Made by a program: the position numbers and the translations under genes. Under the pieces are notes generated by a model. It worked only from the letters and a program-made list of their open reading frames with translations. It was not told the origin of the DNA and made no database searches. From Streptomyces monomycini (GTDB taxonomy: Bacteria; Actinomycetota; Actinomycetes; Streptomycetales; Streptomycetaceae), in assembly GCF_022271435.1 (NCBI RefSeq), contig NZ_JAFIQY010000019.1, positions 62,001 to 126,000 on the forward strand: a stretch of 64,000 bases of DNA, read 5' to 3'. Shown here piece after piece: positions 46,601 through 55,366 of the stretch (the first letter of the stretch is position 1; each line of letters opens with the position of its first letter).

Positions 46601-48010
46601 TCATTGCCCGGTCTGCACGTCTTCCAGAATTCCCAGTGCGTCGGGTACGAGAATCGCGGCGGAGTAGTAGGTGCTCACCAGGTAGTTGGCGATCGCCTGG
46701 TCGCTGACGCCCATGAAGCGGACCGAGAGACCCGGTTCGTATTCGTCGGGAATTCCCGTCTGGTGCAGACCGACGACACCCTGCTTCTCCTCGCCGGTGC
46801 GCATCACCAGAAAGGAGCTCGTGCCGTCGGCGGAGACCGGGATCTTGTTGCACGGGAAGATGGGCACGCCGCGCCAGGAGGGCAGCGAGTGCCCCATGAA
46901 GTCGACCGCCGTCGGGTACAGGCCGCGTGCGCTGCACTGCCGGCCGAAGGCGGAGATGGCCTTGGGGTGGGCGAGCAGGAAGGCCGGGTCCTTCCAGACC
47001 GTCGCGAGCAGTTCGTCGAGGTCGTCGGGGGTGGGCGGGCCGCTGCGGGTACGGACGCGCTGGGTGAGGTCGGCGTTGTGCAGCAGGCCGAACTCGCGGT
47101 TGTTGACCATCTCGTGCTCCTGGCGCTCGCGCAGCGCCTGGATGGTCAGCCGCAGCTGTTCCTCGACCTGGTTCATCGGGTCGCTGTACAGGTCACCGAC
47201 GCGTGTGTGGGCCCGCAGCACCGTCTGTGCGACGCTCAGTTCGTATTCGCGCGGCGTGAGTTCGTAGTCGGCGAAGGTGCCGGGCACGCGTGGTTCGCCG
47301 TGGTGGCCGGAGGCGACCTCGATGGCCGACTCGCCACTGGCGTTGCGCGGCGGCGCGGTGTCCGTCCCGGCTGCCGCGAGGTGTTCGCGCAGCTGCGGGG
47401 AGCGGTCCGTGATCTCCTGCGCGGCCTGCCGGGGCAGGGCCATGACGGTGACCCGGGTGACCGCGCGGTAGGTGTACTGCCAGGAAGCGGCGGTGTCGGT
47501 GAGCAGCTCGTCGCCGAGGTGGTCGCCCCCGGCCAGGGCCCCCAGAACCGTTTCGTCGCCGTACTTGCCGGCGCCGATCCGGTCGACCCGGCCGTGCGCG
47601 ACGAGCACCAGGCGGTCGGCCGGCGTGCCCGCCGCGGCGATCACGTCCCCGGGCGCGTACTCGTGCTGGACGAAGCGCTCGCCGAGCGCGCCGAGCACCT
47701 CGCTGTCGGTGAAGTCGCGCAGCGCGGGCAGTTCGCGCAGTTCGTCGGGGATGATCGATACTTCGGTGCCGGAGACGGCGAAGTCGACGCGCCCGTCCCC
47801 GACGGTGTAGGTCAGCCGCCGGTTGACGCGGTACGTACCGCCCGAGACCTGCACCCAGGGCAGCAGCCGCAGCAGCCAGCGCGAGGTGACGCCCTGCATC
47901 TGCGGGACGGTCTTGGTGGTCGTGGCCAGATTGCGTGCCGCGCCCGTCGTCAGACTGGAATTCTGCGTCTCGCCCCCGGGGCCGGGAATGGTCTCGTCGG
48001 TAACCGTCAC
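46601..48010 (-). CDS. Family 2B encapsulin shell protein (paralogue A)
   Basis: A 469-residue shell protein with the same architecture as paralogue B: N-arm (24-47), cyclic-nucleotide-binding-like insert (about 95-215) and HK97 core with RFMGVSDQAIANYLVSTYYSAAILVPDALG. The cassette Glu of paralogue B is Asp here (LGDELLTD), while the Arg (Arg182 in YTYRAVTR) is kept, so ligand binding may differ. The start is a GTG. It precedes paralogue B, and the two probably build a mixed shell. No terpene cyclase or cysteine desulfurase cargo gene is adjacent. Confidence 0.93.
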   Translation of the reverse strand: MTVTDETIPGPGGETQNSSLTTGAARNLATTTKTVPQMQGVTSRWLLRLLPWVQVSGGTYRVNRRLTYTVGDGRVDFAVSGTEVSIIPDELRELPALRDFTDSEVLGALGERFVQHEYAPGDVIAAAGTPADRLVLVAHGRVDRIGAGKYGDETVLGALAGGDHLGDELLTDTAASWQYTYRAVTRVTVMALPRQAAQEITDRSPQLREHLAAAGTDTAPPRNASGESAIEVASGHHGEPRVPGTFADYELTPREYELSVAQTVLRAHTRVGDLYSDPMNQVEEQLRLTIQALRERQEHEMVNNREFGLLHNADLTQRVRTRSGPPTPDDLDELLATVWKDPAFLLAHPKAISAFGRQCSARGLYPTAVDFMGHSLPSWRGVPIFPCNKIPVSADGTSSFLVMRTGEEKQGVVGLHQTGIPDEYEPGLSVRFMGVSDQAIANYLVSTYYSAAILVPDALGILEDVQTGQ

Positions 48011-48103
48011 GTCTTCGCCACCAATCTAGGGAACTTGACAATCGGACGGCGGCCGGAGCCACGGCCGTTCCGTGCGGCGAGGCCCGTGCCGCTCGCCGCA
48101 CTG

Positions 48104-48133
48104 AACATAGACGTGTTGTTTTAATGTGGGCAA
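48104..48133 (-). promoter_or_regulatory. Candidate encapsulin promoter
   Basis: On the minus strand, TTGCCC (48128-48133) and TATGTT (48104-48109) are separated by 18 bp, giving a leader of about 85 nt before the shell gene GTG. The boxes are the best pair in the AT-rich core. Confidence 0.45.
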
Positions 48134-48134
48134 T

Positions 48135-48148
48135 CACTCAAAAGAGTG
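48135..48148. promoter_or_regulatory. CACTC-AAAA-GAGTG palindrome next to encapsulin promoter
   Basis: A perfect 5-bp-arm inverted repeat immediately upstream of the candidate -35 box. It is well placed for an activator or repressor dimer. Confidence 0.4.
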
Positions 48149-48398
48149 GCATGAAAAATAATTGAGATGGACAGGTTTAGTGGAATCCGTCGTTGGAAAG
48201 TGTGCCGTGGTGATTCCGCTGGAGTGGCAGCGGACGGCACGGTGACGACGGAAGGCCGACGAGCTGACGGAGCGGATGATCCGCCGGAAGGAAACCGGTG
48301 CGCGGCGGCCGTGCGGGCAGCGGTTCTCCGAGTCTCGGCAGTGGGTACGTACGTACGGATACGGGTGCGGGGCGTCCGAGCGGGCCTCGGACACCGTC

Positions 48399-48701
48399 TC
48401 AGCCGGCGACGTCCGGCCGGCCGGCCCCGAGCGGCCCGTACATCTCGGCGAACGCCATGTCGGCGCACCGGCCCAGACTCGTCAGCAGCCCGGCGGCGTT
48501 CTCCTGGGGGGCCGAAGAGGCCGCCGGATCGGCGTACTCCTCCAGCACCAGATAGGCGCCGGGCTCGGGGAGGGGGAACCAGCGATAGGTCGGGCCGCAC
48601 GGCTCCGGACCGGCCGCCTCGTGCAGAGCGGTGGCACTCCGCTCGGTGCCGTCCTGCCGGCGGTCGCGGACATCGAACCGGGCACGAACAAAGATGCTCA
48701 T
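48399..48701 (-). CDS. Small ABM-like (dimeric alpha/beta barrel) protein
   Basis: A 100-residue protein with the size and strand pattern of antibiotic-biosynthesis-monooxygenase-like domains (MSIFVRARFDVR at the start, AYLVLEEYADPAA in the middle). I see no catalytic motif, and the family assignment is tentative. The ATG at 48701 follows a GGGG-containing leader. It lies between xylB and the encapsulin genes on the same strand, 107 bp from xylB and 388 bp from the shell gene. Whether it belongs to either unit is unclear. Confidence 0.6.
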   Translation of the reverse strand: MSIFVRARFDVRDRRQDGTERSATALHEAAGPEPCGPTYRWFPLPEPGAYLVLEEYADPAASSAPQENAAGLLTSLGRCADMAFAEMYGPLGAGRPDVAG

Positions 48702-48808
48702 GCCCGGCACCCCATCACAAGATCCGCGCTCGCGGTACGGCGCCGTCCGAATCCGCTGCCCGGATGCGGAGTTCCGCCGACCGCTTGCCCCACGGGAACA
48801 TGCCCCGG

Positions 48809-50272
48809 TCAGGCCCCCAGCAGCGGCCCGCCCGCCGCCAGCGTCTCCGCCAGCCGCTCCCGCGCCGCCGTGTCGCACGGCACCGCCGGATACTCGGCGC
48901 CGCGCGCCGTCCCCCACCGGCGCGCCACCGCCGCCGGGTCCTCACCCAGCAGCAGCCCCGCCGCCTGCGCCGCCGCGCCCAGAGCGACCAGTTCGCGGGC
49001 CTCCGGCACCACCACCGGCCGCCCCGAGAGGCGGCGCACGGTGTCCCGCCACGCGTTCCCGCGGGCTCCGCCGCCGATCAGCAGCAGCGGCGCATCGGCC
49101 GGTACGTCCTCGTCCACGATTCGGTCCAGCGCCTGGAGCAGCGCGAACACCGCACCGTCGTACGCCGCTTGGAGCAACTGGCCGCGTGTCGTGTCGTGCC
49201 GCAGGCCGTGCAGCAACCCGGACGCCCGCGGCAGGTCGGGCGTGCGCTCACCGTCGAGGAAGGGCAGCATCACCGCCGACCCGCCGGGCTCGACGTCCTC
49301 CCGGTCCAGCCCGAGCAGGGCCGCGACCCGGTCCACGGCCAGCGTGCAGTTCAGGGTGCAGGCCAGCGGCAGCCAGTCGCCGCGCGCGTCGGCGAACCCG
49401 GCGACCGTGCCCGTCGGATCGCCGTCCGGGCGCCGGGTGGACACCGCGTAGACCGTGCCCGACGTCCCGAGGCTCAGTACGGGCTGTCCGGGGCGCAGCC
49501 CGAGTCCCAGCGCCGCCGCCATGTTGTCGCCGGTGCCCGTGGCGACCAGCGCGCCGTGGGGCAGCGGCAGTTCGCCGCCCTTTACGGTGCCCACCGCCTC
49601 ACCCGGCAGCGCGACCCGCGGCAGTGCCTTCGGGTCCAGGCCGATGTGCCCGAGGATCTCCGCGTCGTACGCCTCGTCGGCCGGCGACCACCAGCCGGTC
49701 CCGGAGGCGTCGCCGCGGTCGGTGACCGCCTCGCCGCCGATGCGTGCGGTGAGGTAGTCGTGCGGCAGCCGCACCGCGGCCGTCGCGTCGGCCGCCGCGG
49801 GTTCGTTCTCGCGCAGCCAGGCCCACTTCGTCACGGTGAACGCCGGCAGCGGCACACTCCCCACCCGCCGCGCCCACGCCCCCGGCCCGCCGTGCTCCGC
49901 GAGCAGACGCCGGTGCTGGGGCGCCGACCGCACGTCGTTCCACAGCAAGGCCGGACGCACCGGCCGCCCCGAGGCGTCGAGGGTGACCAGACCGTGCTGC
50001 TGGCCGGCGACGGACACGGCCGCCGCCTGCCGCGCGGCGTCACCGCACTGATCCAGCGCCGCGCCGAGCGCGCTCCACCACTGTTCGGGGTCGCTCTCCT
50101 TGCCGGCGCCGCCGAGGTCCGAACCGTCGGCGGCCGTGCCGCCGGTGACCACGTGCGGAGCCTGGCCGCGGGCCACGACCCGGCCGGTCGCGGCGTCCAC
50201 CACGAGCACCTTGGCCGACTGGGTGGAGCTGTCCACGCCGACGACGAGCGGTCCCGCTGCCTGTGTGCTCAA
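48809..50272 (-). CDS. xylB: Xylulokinase
   Basis: A 487-residue FGGY kinase of the XylB type: VGVDSSTQSAKVLVVD at the N-terminus, VAGQQHGLVTLD, catalytic Asp249 in GTGDNMAAALG, FLDGERTPDLP and LLIGGGARGNAWRD. It phosphorylates D-xylulose for the pentose phosphate pathway. The start is a TTG with GGGAG six bases upstream; no better start exists. It is divergent from xylA, the expected partner. Only a short N-terminal tail (about 8 residues) precedes the domain, so no long disordered cargo-targeting segment is visible despite the encapsulin genes downstream. Confidence 0.93.
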   Translation of the reverse strand: MSTQAAGPLVVGVDSSTQSAKVLVVDAATGRVVARGQAPHVVTGGTAADGSDLGGAGKESDPEQWWSALGAALDQCGDAARQAAAVSVAGQQHGLVTLDASGRPVRPALLWNDVRSAPQHRRLLAEHGGPGAWARRVGSVPLPAFTVTKWAWLRENEPAAADATAAVRLPHDYLTARIGGEAVTDRGDASGTGWWSPADEAYDAEILGHIGLDPKALPRVALPGEAVGTVKGGELPLPHGALVATGTGDNMAAALGLGLRPGQPVLSLGTSGTVYAVSTRRPDGDPTGTVAGFADARGDWLPLACTLNCTLAVDRVAALLGLDREDVEPGGSAVMLPFLDGERTPDLPRASGLLHGLRHDTTRGQLLQAAYDGAVFALLQALDRIVDEDVPADAPLLLIGGGARGNAWRDTVRRLSGRPVVVPEARELVALGAAAQAAGLLLGEDPAAVARRWGTARGAEYPAVPCDTAARERLAETLAAGGPLLGA

Positions 50273-50359
50273 CGCGTTCTCCCTCTTCGCACCGCGGGGA
50301 ACACCCCGCCGGACACCGGGTACCTCGCCCGTCCCGGGGCTTCCCCGGCGTGCTGCCGC

Positions 50360-50390
50360 ATATTAGTTTGGCCCCGCCTTATTGTGTAAA
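50360..50390. promoter_or_regulatory. xylB/xylA divergent control region with TTAGTTTG half-site
   Basis: TTAGTTTG (50363-50370) equals the half-site of Bacillus XylR operators, and a related TTATTGTG (50379-50386) follows 16 bp later as a direct rather than inverted repeat. On the minus strand TTTACA (50385-50390) and TAATAT (50360-50365), with a 19-bp spacer, could drive xylB, with the half-site overlapping the -10. A ROK-family XylR would be the expected regulator but is not in the window. Confidence 0.5.
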
Positions 50391-50420
50391 GCGCCATGAC
50401 GAATGGGCCGAGGAGTCGCG

Positions 50421-51584
50421 ATGAGCTGTCAGCCCGTGCCCGAGGACAAGTTCAGTTTCGGCCTGTGGACGGTCGGCTGGCAGGGCCGCGACCCCTTCGG
50501 GGACGCCACCCGCCGCCCGCTCGACCCCGTCGAGTCCGTCCACCGGCTGGCGGAACTGGGCGCGTACGGCATCACCTTCCACGACGACGACCTGATCCCC
50601 TTCGGCTCCGGCGACATCGCGCGCGAGGCGGCGGTCAAACGTTTCCGCCAGGCACTGGACGCCACCGGCCTGACCGTGCCGATGGCCACGACCAACCTCT
50701 TCACCCATCCCGTCTTCAAGGACGGCGCGTTCACCGCCAACGACCGCGACGTCCGGCGCTACGCCCTGCGCAAGACCCTGCGCAACATCGACCTCGCGGC
50801 CGAGCTGGGCGCCCGTACGTACGTGGCGTGGGGCGGGCGCGAGGGCGCGGAGTCCGGCGCGGCCAAGGACGTGCGCGCCGCGCTGGACCGGATGCGGGAG
50901 GCGTTCGACCTGCTCGGCCAGTACGTCGTCGAGCAGGGTTACGACCTGCGGTTCGCCATCGAGCCCAAGCCCAACGAGCCACGCGGCGACATCCTGCTGC
51001 CCACCGTCGGCCACGCCCTCGCCTTCATCGGACAGCTGGAGCGGCCCGAGCTGTACGGCGTCAACCCGGAGGTCGGGCACGAGCAGATGGCCGGGCTCAA
51101 CGTCCCGCACGGCATCGCCCAGGCCCTGTGGGCCGGCAAACTCTTCCACATCGACCTGAACGGGCAGTCCGGCGCCAAGTACGACCAGGACCTGCGCTTC
51201 GGTGCCGGGGACCTGCGCGCCGCCTTCTGGCTGGTGGACCTGCTGGAGACGGCGGGCTACGAGGGCCCCAGGCACTTCGACTTCAAGCCGCCGCGCACCG
51301 AGGACCTGGACGGGGTGTGGGCCTCGGCGGCCGGCTGCATGCGTACCTACCTGCTCCTCAAGGAGCGCGCCGCGGCCTTCCGCGCCGACCCGGCCGTCCA
51401 AGAGGCCCTGCGCGCCTCCCGGGTGGACGAGCTGGCCCGGCCCACCGCCGAGGACGGGCTCGCCGGTCTCCTCGCGGACCGTACGGCGTACGAGTCCTTC
51501 GACGTGGAGGCGGCCGCCGCCCGCGGCATGGCGTTCGAACAGCTCGACCAGCTGGCCATGGACCACCTGCTGCGGGCCCGCTGA
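50421..51584 (+). CDS. xylA: Xylose isomerase
   Basis: A 387-residue xylose isomerase of the short Streptomyces class. It opens FGLWTVGWQGRDPFGDATR. The catalytic His lies in FHDDDLIPFG, the metal-binding Glu/Lys in IEPKPNEPRGD, Glu/His in NPEVGHEQMAGLN, Asp residues in HIDLNGQSGAKYDQDL and Asp in HFDFKPPR. It converts D-xylose to D-xylulose. ATG 50421 has AGGAG about six bases upstream and gives the conserved N-terminus. It is divergent from xylB. Confidence 0.96.
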   Translation: MSCQPVPEDKFSFGLWTVGWQGRDPFGDATRRPLDPVESVHRLAELGAYGITFHDDDLIPFGSGDIAREAAVKRFRQALDATGLTVPMATTNLFTHPVFKDGAFTANDRDVRRYALRKTLRNIDLAAELGARTYVAWGGREGAESGAAKDVRAALDRMREAFDLLGQYVVEQGYDLRFAIEPKPNEPRGDILLPTVGHALAFIGQLERPELYGVNPEVGHEQMAGLNVPHGIAQALWAGKLFHIDLNGQSGAKYDQDLRFGAGDLRAAFWLVDLLETAGYEGPRHFDFKPPRTEDLDGVWASAAGCMRTYLLLKERAAAFRADPAVQEALRASRVDELARPTAEDGLAGLLADRTAYESFDVEAAAARGMAFEQLDQLAMDHLLRAR

Positions 51585-51620
51585 CCAGCCCCCAGGGAGG
51601 CGGCTCGCACGGGAGCCCGG

Positions 51621-52586
51621 TCAGCTGAACAGCTTGCGCAGGAAGCGGATCTCCTCCGTCCGCTGATGCCCGCCGCCGCCCTCGTGCCCGTTGAACCGCC
51701 ACAGCCGCAACTCCTTGGGGCCCGCGTAGTGGTGGTACGCGGCGAAGCCGGTGGAGGCGGGCGTGATCGGGTCGCGCAGCGCGGTCCCGAAGAGCGCGGG
51801 GGCGCTCGCGCGGGCCGCGAAGTTCAGGCCGTCGAAGTGGTCGAGGGTGTGCAGGGCGGCGTCGACCTCGGTCCGGGCCCCCGCGAGGTAACGGGAGAGT
51901 TCGCCGTACGGGCCTTCGTCGGTGATCTCGACGGCGCGCCGCACATGCGTCAGGAACGGTACGTCGATCAGCGCGCCCGCGAGCCCGGGCACCAGCCCGG
52001 CGACGGCCAGCGCGATGGCGCCGCCCTGGCTGCCGCCCGCCACCACGACACGCCCGGCGTCCACCGCCGCGTGGCCGCGCGCTGCCGCCACGGCCCGTAC
52101 GCCGTCGGTGTAGACCCGGCGGTAGTAGTAGTCGTCCGGGTCGAGCAGCCCTTGCGTCATCTTGCCGGGCACCCCCGGGTGAGGGGAGCCTACGGGGTCC
52201 GGGGTGGAGCCGGGCCGGTTGGGGCCGCTCTGCCCCCGGGTGTCCATGACCAGCGTGGCGTAGCCCGACACCGGCCACATCAGCCAGTCCTGCGGGTGCA
52301 GCCGGCCGCCTCCGTACCCGAGGTACTGCACGACACAGGGCACCGGGCCGCTGGTCTCGCGGGGCAGCAGGAACCAGCCCCGGATACGGTGTCCGTCGTA
52401 GCCCGAGAACTCCGCGTCGTACGTATGCAGCAGTGACAGGCCCGCGTCGGTCTCCTCGAAGCGCGCGTCGAGGTCGTACGCACCGGCTTCGTCCAGCGTG
52501 CGCCGCCAGAACGCGTCGAATCCGTCGGGTTCGGGCAGCGGCGGACGGTAGCTGCGCAGCTGGTCCAGGGGCAGGTCGACGAACAA
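51621..52586 (-). CDS. Acetylxylan esterase (carbohydrate esterase family 7)
   Basis: A 321-residue alpha/beta hydrolase of the CE7 acetylxylan esterase/cephalosporin C deacetylase family. Signature motifs are RGQ (MDTRGQSG), nucleophile GGSQGG and the catalytic His in FNGHEGGG near the C-terminus; Asp lies in TALRDPITP. It removes acetyl groups from short xylo-oligosaccharides inside the cell (no signal peptide). The start is a TTG with GGAGG six bases upstream. Convergence with xylA places it in a xylan-utilisation cluster. Confidence 0.92.
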   Translation of the reverse strand: MFVDLPLDQLRSYRPPLPEPDGFDAFWRRTLDEAGAYDLDARFEETDAGLSLLHTYDAEFSGYDGHRIRGWFLLPRETSGPVPCVVQYLGYGGGRLHPQDWLMWPVSGYATLVMDTRGQSGPNRPGSTPDPVGSPHPGVPGKMTQGLLDPDDYYYRRVYTDGVRAVAAARGHAAVDAGRVVVAGGSQGGAIALAVAGLVPGLAGALIDVPFLTHVRRAVEITDEGPYGELSRYLAGARTEVDAALHTLDHFDGLNFAARASAPALFGTALRDPITPASTGFAAYHHYAGPKELRLWRFNGHEGGGGHQRTEEIRFLRKLFS

Positions 52587-52690
52587 GCGGTGCCTCCAGG
52601 TCGGGAGTGGACGGCGGGCCCGCGACAGTCTCCGGCGCTCGCCGGGTACCGGGCGCGCAACCTACCAGCCGCCGCCCGCCGCCCGCTCGG

Positions 52691-53533
52691 TCACGGCGCG
52701 GGCCGCTCCTCCTCCGCCCCTGGTGCACCGGCCTCCGGCACCTCGCTGAGCCCGGCGGCCGCCGGATCGAGCACCCGGGCCAGGAACGTCCGCGTCCGCT
52801 CGTGCTGCGGATCGGCCACCACCCGTTCCGGTGGCCCCTCCTCGACGATGACCCCGCCGTCCATGAACACCACCCGGTCGGCGACCTCCCGCGCGAAACT
52901 CATCTCATGGGTGACGACGAGCATCGTCATACCGTCCTGGGCGAGGGACCGCATCACCGCCAGCACGTCACCCACCAGCTCCGGATCGAGCGCCGAGGTC
53001 GGCTCGTCGAAGAGCATCAGCTCCGGCTCCATGGACAGCGCGCGGGCGATGGCCACCCGCTGCTGCTGGCCGCCCGACAGCTGCGCCGGATACGCGGTCT
53101 CCTTGTCGCTCAGACCGACCCGCGCGAGATTGGCGCGCGCGACCCGCTGCGCCGCGGCCCGGTCGCGGCGCAGCACCCGCCGCTGGGCGATGGTCAGGTT
53201 CTCCCGGACGGTCAGATGCGGGAAGAGGTTGAAGGACTGGAAGACCATCCCGATCCGGCGCCGGACCCGGTCGATGTCCACATCCGGGTCGGTGACCTCG
53301 GTGCCCGCCACGGTGACCCGGCCCGCGGTCGGCTCCTCCAGCAGGTTCACACAGCGCAGCAGCGTCGACTTGCCCGACCCCGAAGGACCGATGACGCACA
53401 CCACCTCGCCCCGCTCCACGGAGAAGTCGATGCCCTTGAGCACCTCCAGTGCGCCGAAGGACTTGTGCAGCCCCTCGACCTCGATCGCCCGTCCTGCCGT
53501 CGCCGGCTCGCCGTCGGTGCGCACCGCCGTCAC
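52691..53533 (-). CDS. Polar amino acid ABC transporter, ATP-binding protein
   Basis: A 280-residue nucleotide-binding subunit. Walker A is GPSGSGKST, the Q-loop is VFQSFNLFPHLTV, the signature is LSGGQQQR, Walker B is LMLFDEPTSALD and the H-loop is VVTHEMSFAREV. These are typical of the GlnQ/HisP class. The GTG start overlaps the permease stop as GTGA. A Glu/Ala/Pro tail of about 25 residues follows the domain. Confidence 0.94.
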   Translation of the reverse strand: MTAVRTDGEPATAGRAIEVEGLHKSFGALEVLKGIDFSVERGEVVCVIGPSGSGKSTLLRCVNLLEEPTAGRVTVAGTEVTDPDVDIDRVRRRIGMVFQSFNLFPHLTVRENLTIAQRRVLRRDRAAAQRVARANLARVGLSDKETAYPAQLSGGQQQRVAIARALSMEPELMLFDEPTSALDPELVGDVLAVMRSLAQDGMTMLVVTHEMSFAREVADRVVFMDGGVIVEEGPPERVVADPQHERTRTFLARVLDPAAAGLSEVPEAGAPGAEEERPAP

Positions 53534-54315
53534 CTCGCCTTCGCCGTACGGGCCTCCAGCCGCCGGACCAACTGGCCCAGGGGGAGGGTGATGACGAGAT
53601 AGAGCAGACCGGCCACGAGGATCGGCGTCAGGCTCTTGTGCTCGTTGAGGGCGTCCCGCCCGAAGTTCGCCAGCTCGAACTGACCGAGCGACAGACCGAG
53701 CAGATAGACCAGCGAGGAGTCCTTGGTGAGCAGGATCAGTTCGTTGGTCAGCGGCGGCAGGACGATCCGGAACGCCTGCGGTATGACGATCGAACGCATC
53801 GCGCGGCCCGGCGACATCCCCAGCGAACGCGCCGCCTCGGTCTGCCCCTTGGGCACGGCCTGGATGCCGGCCCGGATGGTCTCCGCCATGTACGCGGCGC
53901 CGACCAGACCCAGCGAGAGCATCACGGTGATGTTCATGTCCAGCGCGACCTCGAAGGCCAGCGGCACGCCGAAGCCGAGCGCGATGAACACCAGCAGTGC
54001 CGGCACCCCGCGGAAGAACTCGATGTAGGTGACGGCGAGCCACCGGTACGGCGGCACCTGCGACAGCCGCATCAGCGCCAGCACCAGCCCGAGCCCCAGA
54101 CCGAACCCGAAGCCGAGCAGGGTGTACAGGACGGTGTTGACCAGCGCGGTGGTGATGATGTCGGGGAACAGCGCCTTGGCGACTTCCACGTCGAAGAACG
54201 CGTGGCGCAGCGTCCCCCAGTCGGCGACCAGGGCGAGGACGAGCACGGCGGCGGCCAGCACGGCGTACTGACCGCCGCGCAGGAGGCGGGCCCTCCGGCG
54301 TCGGGACAGGGGCAT
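53530..54315 (-). CDS. Polar amino acid ABC transporter permease (HisM/GlnP class)
   Basis: A 261-residue permease. The His/Glu/Gln/Arg-family segment is YIEFFRGVPALLVFIALGFG, and the coupling loop is TEAARSLGMSPGRAMRSIVIPQAFRIVLPPLTNE. Only one permease is encoded, so it must work as a homodimer, as in some GlnP systems. It lies between the binding protein and the ATPase. Confidence 0.93.
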   Translation of the reverse strand: MPLSRRRRARLLRGGQYAVLAAAVLVLALVADWGTLRHAFFDVEVAKALFPDIITTALVNTVLYTLLGFGFGLGLGLVLALMRLSQVPPYRWLAVTYIEFFRGVPALLVFIALGFGVPLAFEVALDMNITVMLSLGLVGAAYMAETIRAGIQAVPKGQTEAARSLGMSPGRAMRSIVIPQAFRIVLPPLTNELILLTKDSSLVYLLGLSLGQFELANFGRDALNEHKSLTPILVAGLLYLVITLPLGQLVRRLEARTAKAR

Positions 54316-54345
54316 CGGTGTCGGCTCCTCTTGCTGGCCGCGGGA

Positions 54346-55161
54346 TCAGCGCTGCTGGGGCGTGGTGCCGAACCACTTCTTGTAGATCCGGTCGTAACTG
54401 CCGTCGGACCGGGCCTGCTTCAGCACCTCGTTGATCTTCTTGCGCAGCGCGTCGTTGCCGGTGCGCACGCCGATCCCGTAGTGCTCGCCGGTGTCGAACT
54501 CCGCCGTCACCGCCGTGTCCGGGTTCTGCTTGACGTAGTCGAACAGCACCCCGTTGTCGTTGATGCCCGCGTCCACCTGCCCGGACTTCACGGCGGTCAG
54601 CAGCAGCCCCAGGTCCTCGAACTCGACCAGCTCGACGCCCGCGCCGTGCTTCTTGGCGTACTCGGCGCCGGTGGTGGCCTTCTGGTGGCCGAGCTTCTTC
54701 CCCTTGAGGTCCTCGACCTTCTTGTAGGCGCCGCCCTTCTTGGTGATGAGCGCCTGGGTGGCGTCGAAATACGGGTCGGAGAAGTCCATGACCTGGTCGC
54801 GCTTGGCGTTGATGGTCATGCCCGCCGCGGCCAGGTCGCACTTGCGGATGGCGAAGTCCTGGCCGGTTTCGATGCCTTCGAAGGGCGTGTTGACGATCTC
54901 CTGCGGCACCTTCAGCGCCTTGGCGACCAGATCGACCAGGTCCACGTCGAACCCGACGATCTTGCCCTCCTTCTTCACCTGGAAGGGCGCGTACGGCAGA
55001 TGGGTGCAGGTCTTGAGCGTGCCGGGGGAGACGAGCTGGACGCCCGAGGCCGACTTCTCGCCGGCCGCCCCGCCCGACTTGGTGCTGGTGCAGCCCGTGG
55101 CGAGAAGGGCGGCGGCCGCGACGAGGGCGGCCGTGGCGGACATCGAGGAGCGAACGGACAC
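54346..55161 (-). CDS. Amino acid ABC transporter substrate-binding lipoprotein (family 3)
   Basis: A 271-residue lipoprotein (lipobox LATGC). The family 3 fold shows YAPFQVKKEGKIVGFDVDLVDLVAKAL, MTINAKRDQVMDFSDPYFDATQAL and YDRIYKKWFG. It binds a polar amino acid; the exact ligand is not clear. The GTG start at 55161 has GGAGG three bases upstream. It is the first gene of the three-gene importer. Confidence 0.94.
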   Translation of the reverse strand: MSVRSSMSATAALVAAAALLATGCTSTKSGGAAGEKSASGVQLVSPGTLKTCTHLPYAPFQVKKEGKIVGFDVDLVDLVAKALKVPQEIVNTPFEGIETGQDFAIRKCDLAAAGMTINAKRDQVMDFSDPYFDATQALITKKGGAYKKVEDLKGKKLGHQKATTGAEYAKKHGAGVELVEFEDLGLLLTAVKSGQVDAGINDNGVLFDYVKQNPDTAVTAEFDTGEHYGIGVRTGNDALRKKINEVLKQARSDGSYDRIYKKWFGTTPQQR

Positions 55162-55366
55162 TGGTCCTCCGGATCAGGATGCGGCCCCACACTCACCGGT
55201 CGGAGGTGAGTTGGCTGCATCCTGCCACCGGCCAGGGCCGATGTCGCCGTCGTCAGTGTTGCGACCGGGTAACGACGCGTGCCGGTCCGTGCCGTCCATG
55301 GCGCTGCGCACGGCGGGGATCCCCGGCCCGAGTTCGCACCCCGGTGCGGGTGCGGACGTCGGCTTT

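Larger units (their letters stand above)
48011..48398. other. 388-bp region upstream of the encapsulin genes, with AT-rich core
   Basis: No gene is supported. The stretch from about 48110 to 48180 is among the most AT-rich in the window and holds the encapsulin promoter and a small palindrome. The remaining part toward the ABM-like gene is GC-rich and featureless to me. Confidence 0.6.

Noticed and set aside
44837..48124. 1095-codon plus-strand frame opposite the encapsulin genes
   Set aside because: It is internally repetitive only because the two shell paralogues on the other strand are similar. No family motif is present.
50396..51628. Second plus-strand frame overlapping xylA
   Set aside because: It is an Arg/Pro-rich frame-shifted shadow of the xylose isomerase gene.
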